Assembly (NCBI GenBank): GCA_001920875.1
Contig: MNKP01000044.1
Location: 1-38,806 of the forward strand
Source of the DNA: Acidobacteria bacterium 13_1_20CM_2_55_15
GTDB taxonomy: Bacteria; Acidobacteriota; Terriglobia; 20CM-2-55-15
Direction of reading: 5' to 3'
Length of the DNA: 38,806 nt
Shown in pieces: positions 30,475-38,806 of this stretch (its first letter is position 1; the number at the start of each line of letters is the position of its first letter). Both the position numbers and the translations under genes were made by a program. Below the pieces are notes generated by a model. That model ran no database searches, was not told where the DNA came from, and saw nothing but the letters and a program-made list of their open reading frames with translations.

Positions 30475-33400
30475 ATGGAATCTATGCCGCGTTTTCTGAT
30501 CGCCTTGTTTGGCCTGCTTCTAGTACTGCGGCCTTGGTCGGTCTACGCGCAGACGGCGTCTTTAACTGGAACCGTCACGGACCCCGCCGGAGTTGTTCTT
30601 CCAGGTGTGACGATAACAATCACCGAGGCCCAGACGAACGCTTCGCGAATGTTCGCCACCGACGAGCGCGGCAATTATAGTGTCTCATTTTTACCGCCGG
30701 GGCTGTATCGCATCGAAGCGGGTCTTCCAGGGTTCAAGACGGCAATACGAGAAAGTGTTGTATTGAGCGTCGACGACCGTCTCCGGATCGACTTCACTTT
30801 GCAAATCGGCGAAGTTGCAGAAAAGATCGTCGTCACCACAACCACACCGCTCGTGCAATCCGAAACGTCTTCGGTAGGAACCGTCATCGACAACCAAAAA
30901 ATTGTTGAACTCCCTTTAAACGGCCGGGAATTTGAAGCGTTGGCTCAACTTGCGCCGGGTTCCCTTTCCCCAGCTCCAGGATCGGCACTGAGTTTGCGCG
31001 GCGGTTTCAATGTCATCGGAGCTCGAGAGACTGCCAATAACAACTTACTCGACGGTATCGACAACAACGATCCGGCTATCAACAATTTCACACTTCGCCC
31101 TATTCTCGATGCCATTCAGGAATTCAAAGTTCTGGCCAATTCCTATTCTGCGGCGTATGGGCGAGGAGCTGGCGCACAGGTGATCGTGAACACGAAATCC
31201 GGAACAAACGGACTGCACGCGACGGCGTGGGAATTTCTGCGAAACGACAGGCTGGATGCACGTGATTTTTTCAATAAAAAGGATTCTGCGGCGAAACCGC
31301 CGTTTCACCGTAATCAGTTCGGCGCGACCGCAGGGGGGCCTCTGGTACGCAATCGCAGTTTCTTCTTTGTGGCGTATGAAGGCGGCAGGCGCCGGCAAGT
31401 CTTCACGAGTCTGCAGCCGGTTCCGACAGAGGCTTTCCGTAAGGGTGATTTTTCCGCCGCCACTGTGCCGGTGCGCGATCCGGAGCGGGGCCTAGCCGCC
31501 TTTCCCGGCAATATTATTCCGTCTAGCCGGATCGATCCCATCGCGCGAAAGATCCTGGACCGCGGTTCGTTCCCATCCCCAACAGCCGGACTTTCGCCGC
31601 CGAACAATTTCTCTGCGGTGAACCCGCTTCCGGAGGATGTCAACCAGTACAGCGCGCGGCTGGACCATCGCTTCAGCGGAACCAACAGTTTATTCGGACG
31701 TTACGCTCACACACAGGACTCGTTGCTGGTACCCTGCGCAAGCAACAATCAGACTTCGTGTGTGCCTGGTTTCGGTCACAACGATGTCACCCGCGCTCAT
31801 TCTCTTTCGCTGAACGACACCCATATCTTTTCACGGAAACTTGTCATGGAAGCCCGCGCGGGATTCAACCGTCAACTGCAATCGCGTATCGCCTTGGCCT
31901 CCGGCAAAAGTGATATCTCCTCTCAATTAGGTATTCCAGCCTCACATGATCCGAAAGATTTCGGCCACCCGATGATCGCAATAACAGGCTTCGGCACCAT
32001 CGGTGACCGCGGCTATCAGAAGCGGGCCGGCACGACGGGACAGATTGCAACCAGCCTGAACTATACGCCGACATCCCATTCCATTCGCGCAGGTGTGGAT
32101 CTACGGAGGATTCGGTTTAATGCGGGTTCCAACGTGCGCGAAACGATCAATTTCAGCGGGATCTGGGCCGGCAATGCGTTTGCAGATTTCTTGCTCGGCC
32201 TGCCCAGCCGCACGGCTCGGGATCCCACGGACAGTTTTCGATACCACAGCGTGAATTCTTATAACTGGTTCGTGCAGGATGACTATGTTGTCTCGGGACA
32301 GCTCACCCTGAACCTGGGTTTACGGTATGAATACAACACACCCGACGTGGAGAAGCAAAACCGTTTGGCTCAACTCAACATTCAGACGATGAGATATGAG
32401 ATCGCGGGTGAGAGCGGAGCATCACGGGCTTTATATAGACCAGACAAAAACAACTTTGCGCCAAGGTTTGGTTTTGCATTGAGACCCGATGGCACTGGCC
32501 AAACGGTGGTCCGCGGAGGATACGGAATCTTTTACGATCTGCCGATCATTGGTAATAACTTGTTCTTTGTCCGGACCGGGCCTCCATTTCAACAGCCGCA
32601 AACTTTCGAGGCAGGGATTCTCCCGGCAGATTTGACGCTTTCCGACCCGTTTCCGTCGGCCCGGCTTGCGGCTTCGCCGGTCTTTGATGCTCCTTCAATC
32701 GATCCAAATTTTCGCGATGCATACATCCAGGATTGGAATCTGGGTTATCAACGGCAGCTTCCAGAAAACATGCTCTTCGAGGTGAGCTACATTGGGAGCA
32801 AGGGGACAAGGCTGGTCCGAACCGTAGATGTCAATCAAGCCTATCCTGTACCAGGATTTATCCAACCTGAAGTCCAGCCGCGGCGTCCCCTGTCGGCGTT
32901 CGGCTCTGTGCCCGTTCTTCAAAGTTCGGGAAGTTCGATCTATCACGGCCTGCTCGGGCGATTGCAGCGGCGGTTCGGGACCGGATTGTCTTTTCTGGTG
33001 TCGTACACGTACGGACATGCGATTGACGACTCCACCGGCGGCAATGTTGCCCAAGATGCGCGAAACTTGAAAATGGACCGCGGCAGTTCGGATTTCGACG
33101 CTCGGCAGCGATTTGTTCTCAGCTATGTTTACGAATTGCCGTTTGGCCGCGGTAAGGCCTTTGGAACGAACTGGGGAACCACGCTCGAGAAGCTGCTGGG
33201 TGGTTGGGGACTTTCGGGGATCGCTACTTTCCAATCCGGCCGGCCCATCTTTATTCAACTGAGCCCGTCGAACCAGAATAGCAATACCGGGTCGACCCGC
33301 GATCGGCCGAATATTGCTTACATCGTTGACTACAATATTGTGCACACCACGGCTGACCCGGTAATCGCCAACCGCAAAGACAAAACGGTCTACCTGAATC

Positions 33401-33675
33401 CGGCAGCATTTGCTATCCCGACGCGGGGGACATTTGGAAATGCACCGCGAAATTATTTCGACGGTCCTGGAATGAACAATTGGGATTTAATGTTGGCAAA
33501 AAACTTTCGGACGGAAGGCTTGAATGTCCAATTCAGGACGGAGTTCTTTAATGCTTTCAATCATCCGTCCTTCAACCAGCCAAACAGGTTTTTAGACGCC
33601 ACTTCGTTTGGGACGATCACCAGCACGCTACTGGAGAACCGCCAAATTCAGTTCGGACTAAAGATCAATTACTAG
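30475..33675 (+). CDS. TonB-dependent receptor with N-terminal carboxypeptidase-regulatory-like domain (Oar type)
   Basis: 1066 residues from ATG 30475. A signal peptide (FLIALFGLLLVLRPWSVYAQ) is followed by a Cna-B/carboxypeptidase-like domain (about 28-115; LTGTVTDPAGVVLPGVTITI, GLPGFKTAIRESVVLSVDD). A plug region follows (about 120-250; VIDNQKIVELPLNGREFEAL, TANNNLLDGIDNNDPAINNF, YSAAYGRGAGAQVIVNTKSG). The rest is beta-barrel ending in LLENRQIQFGLKINY, with a C-terminal aromatic as usual. It would take up large ligands across the outer membrane using TonB energy. Such Oar-like receptors are strongly expanded in Acidobacteriota. Ligand unknown; no adjacent SusD or regulator. Confidence 0.93.
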   Translation: MESMPRFLIALFGLLLVLRPWSVYAQTASLTGTVTDPAGVVLPGVTITITEAQTNASRMFATDERGNYSVSFLPPGLYRIEAGLPGFKTAIRESVVLSVDDRLRIDFTLQIGEVAEKIVVTTTTPLVQSETSSVGTVIDNQKIVELPLNGREFEALAQLAPGSLSPAPGSALSLRGGFNVIGARETANNNLLDGIDNNDPAINNFTLRPILDAIQEFKVLANSYSAAYGRGAGAQVIVNTKSGTNGLHATAWEFLRNDRLDARDFFNKKDSAAKPPFHRNQFGATAGGPLVRNRSFFFVAYEGGRRRQVFTSLQPVPTEAFRKGDFSAATVPVRDPERGLAAFPGNIIPSSRIDPIARKILDRGSFPSPTAGLSPPNNFSAVNPLPEDVNQYSARLDHRFSGTNSLFGRYAHTQDSLLVPCASNNQTSCVPGFGHNDVTRAHSLSLNDTHIFSRKLVMEARAGFNRQLQSRIALASGKSDISSQLGIPASHDPKDFGHPMIAITGFGTIGDRGYQKRAGTTGQIATSLNYTPTSHSIRAGVDLRRIRFNAGSNVRETINFSGIWAGNAFADFLLGLPSRTARDPTDSFRYHSVNSYNWFVQDDYVVSGQLTLNLGLRYEYNTPDVEKQNRLAQLNIQTMRYEIAGESGASRALYRPDKNNFAPRFGFALRPDGTGQTVVRGGYGIFYDLPIIGNNLFFVRTGPPFQQPQTFEAGILPADLTLSDPFPSARLAASPVFDAPSIDPNFRDAYIQDWNLGYQRQLPENMLFEVSYIGSKGTRLVRTVDVNQAYPVPGFIQPEVQPRRPLSAFGSVPVLQSSGSSIYHGLLGRLQRRFGTGLSFLVSYTYGHAIDDSTGGNVAQDARNLKMDRGSSDFDARQRFVLSYVYELPFGRGKAFGTNWGTTLEKLLGGWGLSGIATFQSGRPIFIQLSPSNQNSNTGSTRDRPNIAYIVDYNIVHTTADPVIANRKDKTVYLNPAAFAIPTRGTFGNAPRNYFDGPGMNNWDLMLAKNFRTEGLNVQFRTEFFNAFNHPSFNQPNRFLDATSFGTITSTLLENRQIQFGLKINY

Positions 33676-33720
33676 GCAAGGGCGCTCCTGATCTCGATTA
33701 GGATACAGAATGGGCCCGCA

Positions 33721-33786
33721 TGTAGGGGCGGTCTATTCCTTGAGGCTGCGCTACCCCGCAGCCTCAAGGAATAGACCGCCCCTACA
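33721..33786. terminator. perfect 30-bp inverted repeat between convergent genes
   Basis: Arms 33721-33750 and 33757-33786 are exact inverted copies with a six-base loop. The arm begins TGTAGGGGCGG, another widespread REP-like sequence. It stands between the receptor stop (33675) and the AAA+ gene stop (33806) and would form a very stable hairpin in either transcript, so it probably serves as a bidirectional terminator or mRNA 3'-end protector. Confidence 0.85.
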
Positions 33787-33805
33787 GGATCAATTCAACA
33801 CTCCA

Positions 33806-34981
33806 CTAACGCCGGTCGCAGCTTGCGGCTTCCGTCTCTAGGAGCTGCACTCGAGCCCCAGCTTGCGAGGCTTTACGGCTCGGAAATTCCATCACGTTAC
33901 CGGATCCTGGTACCGCGAAGCCGGGCGTGGCGCGTTCTTTCGAGAAAGTCAGTTTGGCAGCTGATGGAGCGAGATCGATTTTAATGACATCGCCCAGACC
34001 GATCTGGCCGGTCGCGATCAAATTCGAAATCGGGTAAACCAGATGCCGTTCAATGGCGCGTTTAAGATGACGTGCACCATATTTCAGGTCGGTACCTTCG
34101 CGAAGCAAAAAATCCTTTGCTTCTAACGTGCACCGGAAGATGAACTGCCTGTCCGGCTGTGATGCCATAATCCTGCTCTGGACGTCGTTCAGTTCGATGT
34201 CCAGCACCTGGCGGAGATTGGTTTGGCTGAGGGTACGGAACACAACGACCTTGTCGATTCTGTTCATGAACTCAGGAGAAAACTTCCTCTTCGCTACCTC
34301 GATGGCCGTGTGGTACAGCTTTCGGTCAAGGTCCGCGAGGTTCGCCTCGTCTTGCCGGACGCCTGAGGTGAAACCGATGCCGCCGCTCAGCAATTCACAC
34401 ATTTCAGCGGCGCCAAGATTGGATGTCATAAAGATGACACAGCGGGATAAGTCGACTTTACGGTTGTCGCCGAGTGTCAGAGTCGCCTTATCCAAGATTC
34501 CCAACAAGAGCTGCCACAGCGCGTCGTTTGCTTTCTCGATTTCGTCAAAGAGGATAAAGCTAAAGCGAGCTCGCTCGGTCTGATATTGGTCAATCGCTTC
34601 CTGAGTTAGCAAAGGCGGTGTTTCGCGATGTCCGAGATAACCCGGGGGCGAACCGATCAACTTGGCGATCTCGTGGCTGTGCTGAAACTCCGCGCAGTCG
34701 ATCTTGATGAAGGCGCGTGGACTGCCAAAAAGGATTTCGGCAGAAGCCTCTACAATGCGCGTCTTGCCGGAGCCAGTCGGTCCCAGAAACAGAAGATTAC
34801 CGATCGGGCGGTTCGGCATAGCCATTCCCGCCAGATAGATCTGATACATGTTGACGATTCTGCTCACGGCGCGATCCTGCCCAACGATCTTGCCCAACAG
34901 CCGGCGTTCAAAGTCGAGGACTTCAGCACTTCTTATCTCGGGATCGAGGAGTACTTCTTCAGAAATATATGGTTTCACCAT
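33806..34981 (-). CDS. single-ring Clp-type AAA+ ATPase (ClpA/C/B D2-like)
   Basis: About 391 residues from ATG 34981; the frame extends to 35029. It has one AAA_2 module with Walker A GPTGSGKT, a pore-loop-like SPPGYLGH, Walker B FILFDEIEKA, sensor-like MTSNLGAAEM, an arginine region FSPEFMNRIDKVVVF, and a ClpB_D2-small domain with KYGARHLKRAIERHL. The loop between sensor 1 and FSPEF contains IGF (GGIGFTSG), where ClpA and ClpC carry their IGL/VGF ClpP-docking tripeptide, which ClpB lacks. It has no Clp N-domain, zinc domain or first ATPase domain. It could be an unfoldase working with ClpP or a stand-alone remodelling ATPase. Confidence 0.85.
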   Translation of the reverse strand: MVKPYISEEVLLDPEIRSAEVLDFERRLLGKIVGQDRAVSRIVNMYQIYLAGMAMPNRPIGNLLFLGPTGSGKTRIVEASAEILFGSPRAFIKIDCAEFQHSHEIAKLIGSPPGYLGHRETPPLLTQEAIDQYQTERARFSFILFDEIEKANDALWQLLLGILDKATLTLGDNRKVDLSRCVIFMTSNLGAAEMCELLSGGIGFTSGVRQDEANLADLDRKLYHTAIEVAKRKFSPEFMNRIDKVVVFRTLSQTNLRQVLDIELNDVQSRIMASQPDRQFIFRCTLEAKDFLLREGTDLKYGARHLKRAIERHLVYPISNLIATGQIGLGDVIKIDLAPSAAKLTFSKERATPGFAVPGSGNVMEFPSRKASQAGARVQLLETEAASCDRR

Positions 34982-35183
34982 TGCTTTGTACCTCGTGCCC
35001 GTTCCTTCCGGGCCTTGCCAGGATGCCATCGGAATCGGTTTCCACTAGTTAGCGTGCAAATCGTCTGCCAATCGTCATCCTGTCTCATCGTTTTGACGTC
35101 AGTTCCTTAGTTTCGGTGGAATTGCCATTCTCATAACATCTTATCGGCCGTGGGACTTAGGTGCTTTATGGGACTTACGTGCT

Positions 35184-36317
35184 CTAGTGGCGGGACCGGA
35201 CTTCTTCGATCGTCCGACTGTAAAGATCCTCGTATTGCAATACAATCTTGCTTGCGCAGAAATGCCGCGTCGCCCGATCTCGCGCAGCTTTTCCTAAATT
35301 CTCGCGAACTTTTGGGTTATTTAGGACGGAGAGACAGCCGTCGGCCATCGCCTGAACGTCGCCCACCTCGTATAAGTACCCGTCAATGCCATCCCGGACG
35401 ACCTCGGGAACGCCACCGACGCGCGTAGCAATAACAGGGACCTCGCATGCCATTGCCTCAAGGGCAACAAGACCAAACGATTCCAATTCGCTTGGCAGCA
35501 AAAGGACGTCAGAAATGGCCAACAGTTCGCTCATATCATTTTGCTTGCCCACGAACAGGACATCCTGGGCAACTCCATGAGTGTTGGCGAGCCACTCCGC
35601 TTTTGGCCGCTCAGGACCATCGCCGACCATCAGCAGGCGCGCCTTCCGGTTTTTCCGAACGAGCGCGAAGATTCCAATGACGTCCTCGACACGCTTGACC
35701 GGACGGAAGTTTGAAATGTGGGTCAAAATTCCTTCATCGTCCTGCGCAAATCTTCTTCGAAGAGTTCGATCCGACGAGCGGCCGTACACATTGCAGTCGA
35801 CGAAGTTGGGAACAACAAGAATGGGCCGGAGGATTTGAAATTCTTGGATCGTGCGCTGTCTGAGGTACTCCGACACTGCGGTAACGGCGTCGCTCTGCTC
35901 GATGCCAAAGCGGGTGATGGGAAGGTATGAGCGGTCATTACCGACCAGTGTAATGTCGGTACCATGCAACGTCGTGACAAAAGGAACGACGCGGTCGCGC
36001 AACATCATCTTCGCCAGATAGGCACTGATCGAATGCGGGATGGCATAGTGAACATGAAGAATATCCAGATCAAAGCGGGTCATCACTTCTGCCATCTTCG
36101 TCGCCAGAACCAGATCGTATGGCGGATATTCGAATAATGGATAAGTCAGAACTTCGACTTCATGGAAATAAACTCGGTCCTTCATCGTCAGACGGATCGG
36201 AAGGGCATAACTGATGAAATGGACGTCGTGGCCGCGGTTGGCCAGTTCCTTACCCAATTCCGTAGCCACCACACCGCTTCCGCCGTAAGTGGGATAGCAG
36301 GTAATTCCGATCTTCAT
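35184..36317 (-). CDS. bshA: N-acetyl-alpha-D-glucosaminyl L-malate synthase BshA
   Basis: 377-residue GT4 glycosyltransferase that joins UDP-GlcNAc and L-malate in the first step of bacillithiol synthesis. The start MKIGITCYPTYGGSGVVATE with the SGVVATELG loop is specific for BshA. Further signatures are ILHVHYAIPHSISAYLAKMM, LHGTDITLVG, THISNFRPVKRVEDVIGIF and the PSELESFGLVALEAMACEVP region with the GT4 E-x7-E pair. The start overlaps the bshC stop by 4 nt. BshB (deacetylase) is not in the window and must be elsewhere if the pathway works. Confidence 0.95.
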   Translation of the reverse strand: MKIGITCYPTYGGSGVVATELGKELANRGHDVHFISYALPIRLTMKDRVYFHEVEVLTYPLFEYPPYDLVLATKMAEVMTRFDLDILHVHYAIPHSISAYLAKMMLRDRVVPFVTTLHGTDITLVGNDRSYLPITRFGIEQSDAVTAVSEYLRQRTIQEFQILRPILVVPNFVDCNVYGRSSDRTLRRRFAQDDEGILTHISNFRPVKRVEDVIGIFALVRKNRKARLLMVGDGPERPKAEWLANTHGVAQDVLFVGKQNDMSELLAISDVLLLPSELESFGLVALEAMACEVPVIATRVGGVPEVVRDGIDGYLYEVGDVQAMADGCLSVLNNPKVRENLGKAARDRATRHFCASKIVLQYEDLYSRTIEEVRSRH

Positions 36318-37849
36318 ATCTCGACAACCTGATGCGCCCTGGAATCCAAACTCAGTGTTTCTTCGAGGCGAGGAAGAAAGGCGAGACCATAACGAACCAG
36401 AAACGACGTGATGTTGAGTACGCGTTCCTGGAGTTTCTTCTCGGGAAATAGGGAATTGCCGACGGTGTCCAAATGTCTCTCGAGCGTCTCGTTCCGGCGC
36501 GCCTCTGCGTTGACAAACTTCGTTCGAAGCGTCTCCACCTGGTGCAATATTTTCTGGCGAGCCGTATCGAGTGCTCCTACCAATGTCGAATCCACAGCAT
36601 CCAAGGCAGGCCGAAGGGATTCCAATTCTGAGGTCATGCGGTCTCGCGCGCGATCAAAAATGTCGACGGCTTGAACGGTTCGGACCGCTTGCCGCCGCAT
36701 GAAATCGCGGCCGCGAAAAACGTCCGTGAATTCCATGTTGTACTTTTTTAGCGCACGAGCTACCCGCGGTTCGAGAATTGTCACGCTTATACGCGGAACA
36801 ACCGGCGGCACCGCCCGGCCCAAAACCTCGTAAACGGCCGCAGCCTGTCCGAAGTAAGCGATCTCGGCTGGGCCTCCGACGTAGGCCGCGGTTGGAAATA
36901 TCGCGTCCTGCATTGCAGGCCGCACCAGGACATTTGGGCTCAGCCATAGATCCGTGCTGAGTTCTTCCGGACGGACCGGTTGCCGGGACTTGCCGCGATA
37001 CGCAAAAAAGCCGCTGAAATCCTCGTCAATTCTTACCTGCTCATGGTAGCCGGCTTTCGATAATGCTCGGTTTCGCGCGAGCAAGGCCGATCGAACGGCT
37101 GAGTTTTGCCGCACGACCTGATGAAGGGTCCCCGTCGCAAGTTTGCGAAGTTCGGCGTCGAGCGGATTGACAAGAATCAGATGGGAGCCTTCGAACAGCT
37201 TGGCCAGCATTCGGGCAAAAGCATCGACCGGAGACACCCCCGGTTTGTACGACGTCATCAACAGATCGCGGACTTCGGGTTGAAATTCTGATTCCGGCAA
37301 CTTAGTCAGGCAATTGGAAATCGCGTCCACCACGTCGTCACCCAAGCCAAGCCAAGCCGAAGGGCGGGATTCAGGATTCGAAAGATTCACACGGACCTGC
37401 TGCAGGGCGGAATCTCTGTCGAGTATAGCGGCCCACTCGATCTCTTGATAGTCGTGGTCTTCTGCGGCAATCCAAAAAACCGGAACGGCTGTTACTCCGC
37501 GATCGCCCAAAGCCCGAGCGAGTTTAATTGCCGTGATCGCCTTGAGGATCGTGTAGTTGGGGCCAGTGAACAGTCCCGGCTGTTGACCGCAAATCACCGC
37601 GACAGCCCCTGCCCGGAGCTTCTCCACAGACGACGGGTTAGCTCCCCATTGTCGTTGTTGCGCGTCCAGCACCGTACACAATGTTTCACGATGCGCTCGG
37701 TCGAGAGCCGGACGCTGCCGCGCAAAAGATACAACGGCTTCTAACGAATAATCCTGCCGGTAGAATTCGCGGACACGGCTCGAGTCGTTGATGTAATCAA
37801 GGAAGAGAGCCGACATTGAGGGCAGGCTCCCGAAGGGAATCCGCATCAT
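36314..37849 (-). CDS. bshC: bacillithiol synthase BshC (putative cysteine ligase)
   Basis: 511 residues, close to the family norm. Catalyses or supports the last step, adding cysteine to glucosaminyl malate. Visible parts include AVAVICGQQPGLFTGPNYTI, the core AAEDHDYQEIEWAAILD, FPTAAYVGGPAEIAYFGQAA and PRISVTILEPRVARALKKYN. A long helical coiled-coil region follows (about 395-480) and then a LRYGLAFLPR-like end. The gene overlaps both the upstream aldolase stop and the downstream bshA start by 4 nt, a clear operon. Confidence 0.95.
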   Translation of the reverse strand: MMRIPFGSLPSMSALFLDYINDSSRVREFYRQDYSLEAVVSFARQRPALDRAHRETLCTVLDAQQRQWGANPSSVEKLRAGAVAVICGQQPGLFTGPNYTILKAITAIKLARALGDRGVTAVPVFWIAAEDHDYQEIEWAAILDRDSALQQVRVNLSNPESRPSAWLGLGDDVVDAISNCLTKLPESEFQPEVRDLLMTSYKPGVSPVDAFARMLAKLFEGSHLILVNPLDAELRKLATGTLHQVVRQNSAVRSALLARNRALSKAGYHEQVRIDEDFSGFFAYRGKSRQPVRPEELSTDLWLSPNVLVRPAMQDAIFPTAAYVGGPAEIAYFGQAAAVYEVLGRAVPPVVPRISVTILEPRVARALKKYNMEFTDVFRGRDFMRRQAVRTVQAVDIFDRARDRMTSELESLRPALDAVDSTLVGALDTARQKILHQVETLRTKFVNAEARRNETLERHLDTVGNSLFPEKKLQERVLNITSFLVRYGLAFLPRLEETLSLDSRAHQVVEI

Positions 37850-38745
37850 GAAAGTTCGGCTAGCTCGTTATTCATCCTTCGGAAGATCTGCGCCAGATCC
37901 TCATGGCCGGCGGGTTTCAACGGAAGAAGAGGACGTCTCGGCACGCCTGCCTGGAATCCCTCCAGTTCCATCGCGGCCTTCAGCCCCGCAATACCATACC
38001 GTTCTGTTACGGCTCCCGCAGCGGGGGCGATGATGCGCTGAATCACTCCCGCTTTTTTGTAATCGCCGGCGGCGAAGGCTCGATACAGCGACAGCGCCGC
38101 CTTAGGCGCAGCGCAAGCGATCGCAACAATGCCTCCGCGCGCTCCAGCAGCCATAGCTGGGAAAAGAGTAGGAGCCGCTCCGGCCAGGACCGGAAATTTG
38201 TCCGTATTCCAGACAACCTCGGAGATCAATTTCACATCACCCGAACTGTCCTTCAGGCCACCAATGTTGGGATGTTTAGCAAGCTCGATCACTAATCGTG
38301 ATTGCAATGGAACGCCGGTAAAAACAGGGACGTTGTAGATAATAACGGGGACTGGGGAAGCTTCCGCAACGGCCGTATAGTGATTTAGATAAACATCAAA
38401 GGTCATCTGACTCTTGAAATAGAACGGATTTTTCACGAGCACCGCATCAACTCCGCGCTCGGCCGCCTGCTTCGTTAGTTCAATCGTGGCGCGCGTCGAT
38501 TCCACGCCTGTGCCCGCCAGCAACGTCATCGACGACGGAATGCGTTTACGAGCAGCTTCGATGAGCTTTAATTTCTCGGAGTGTTCCAGGTATACCGACT
38601 CGCCATTGGAGCCGAGCACAAGATAACCTTCGAGCCCGGCTTTCAAGTATTCCTCGACGTTCCGCTCGAAAGCATCATAGCGAACCATGCCGGTCTCGTC
38701 GAACGGTGTCACCATTGGTGGGATGATTCCTTTAAGCTCTAACAA
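37846..38745 (-). CDS. dihydrodipicolinate synthase / 4-hydroxy-2-oxoglutarate aldolase family protein
   Basis: 299-residue TIM-barrel class I aldolase starting at TTG 38745. The Schiff-base Lys is in HPNIGGLKDSSGDV and the catalytic Tyr in PVIIYNVPVFTG. Features such as YLVLGSNGESVYLEHSEKL, LLAGTGVESTRATIELT and ERYGIAGLKAAMELEGF resemble 4-hydroxy-2-oxoglutarate aldolase (HOGA) at least as much as classical DapA, which normally has GTTGE at the first of these places. It may therefore be a catabolic pyruvate-forming aldolase and not the lysine-pathway enzyme. It is the first gene of the run with bshC and bshA. Confidence 0.85.
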   Translation of the reverse strand: MLELKGIIPPMVTPFDETGMVRYDAFERNVEEYLKAGLEGYLVLGSNGESVYLEHSEKLKLIEAARKRIPSSMTLLAGTGVESTRATIELTKQAAERGVDAVLVKNPFYFKSQMTFDVYLNHYTAVAEASPVPVIIYNVPVFTGVPLQSRLVIELAKHPNIGGLKDSSGDVKLISEVVWNTDKFPVLAGAAPTLFPAMAAGARGGIVAIACAAPKAALSLYRAFAAGDYKKAGVIQRIIAPAAGAVTERYGIAGLKAAMELEGFQAGVPRRPLLPLKPAGHEDLAQIFRRMNNELAELS

Positions 38746-38789
38746 CGCGTTGTTCCATCCTCTCTTTATAAAATCGTCAGAACTGAACG

Positions 38790-38795
38790 ATTATA
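38790..38795 (-). promoter_or_regulatory. candidate -10 box for the aldolase-bshC-bshA operon
   Basis: Exact TATAAT on the minus strand, about 45 bases upstream of the TTG start of the aldolase gene. The -35 region would lie beyond the window edge, so it cannot be checked. An AGAGAGG ribosome-binding-like stretch is present a little far (about 13 bases) from the TTG. Confidence 0.45.
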
Positions 38796-38806
38796 GATGC
38801 TGGCTG

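Overview
The window looks like a chromosomal segment of an uncultured member of the Acidobacteriota. This is inferred from gene content, not from a phylogenetic marker search: an Oar-like TonB-dependent receptor with an N-terminal Cna-B-type domain, a GspD-type secretin with a C-terminal cohesin-like domain followed by two GspG-like pseudopilins, bacillithiol synthesis genes (bshA, bshC), and several small secreted or hypothetical proteins of a style common in that phylum.

Layout. 1-131: the 3' end of a heavy-metal RND efflux pump. 148-2520: a scrambled stretch with a PagL-like lipid A deacylase, a truncated methyltransferase and two duplicated fragments of about 105 bp copied from neighbouring genes. 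2558-5479 (minus): an operon-like run of an STN-domain protein, smpB, a Fic-like protein with a ruined active-site motif, and an E1-like ThiF/MoeB enzyme. 5654-10392: a polyprenyl-phosphate sugar transferase divergent from a secretin and two pseudopilins. 10394-14226 (minus): phoH-ybeY-corC-era, with a MITE-like element between corC and era. 14322-16055: rpsT convergent with lptE-holA. 16249-22986 (plus): recX-alaS-lytic transglycosylase-amidase-unknown membrane-anchored protein. 23182-23254: tRNA-Thr(CGT).

23216-30374 is bounded by a perfect 41-bp direct repeat of the tRNA 3' end. It reads as a decayed tRNA-integrated genomic island of about 7.1 kb without a visible integrase. It holds gene fragments (AlbA_2/Schlafen-type, SlyD-type, GH94), one intact and one frameshifted RNA-binding RRM gene, a HEAT-repeat gene apparently broken by an inversion, a STAS-domain protein and several unknown genes.

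30475-33675 is the TonB-dependent receptor. It is convergent, across a perfect 30-bp hairpin, with a single-domain Clp-type AAA+ ATPase that carries a ClpP-docking-like tripeptide. 35184-38745 (minus) is an aldolase (DapA/HOGA type)-bshC-bshA operon for bacillithiol.

A recurring theme is palindromic repeat elements. Copies or relatives lie near 4210, 5532, 9328, 9893, 16095 and 20885. Several are read in frame: in the leader peptides of both pseudopilins, in the linker of the amidase, and possibly at the start of the Fic-like gene.
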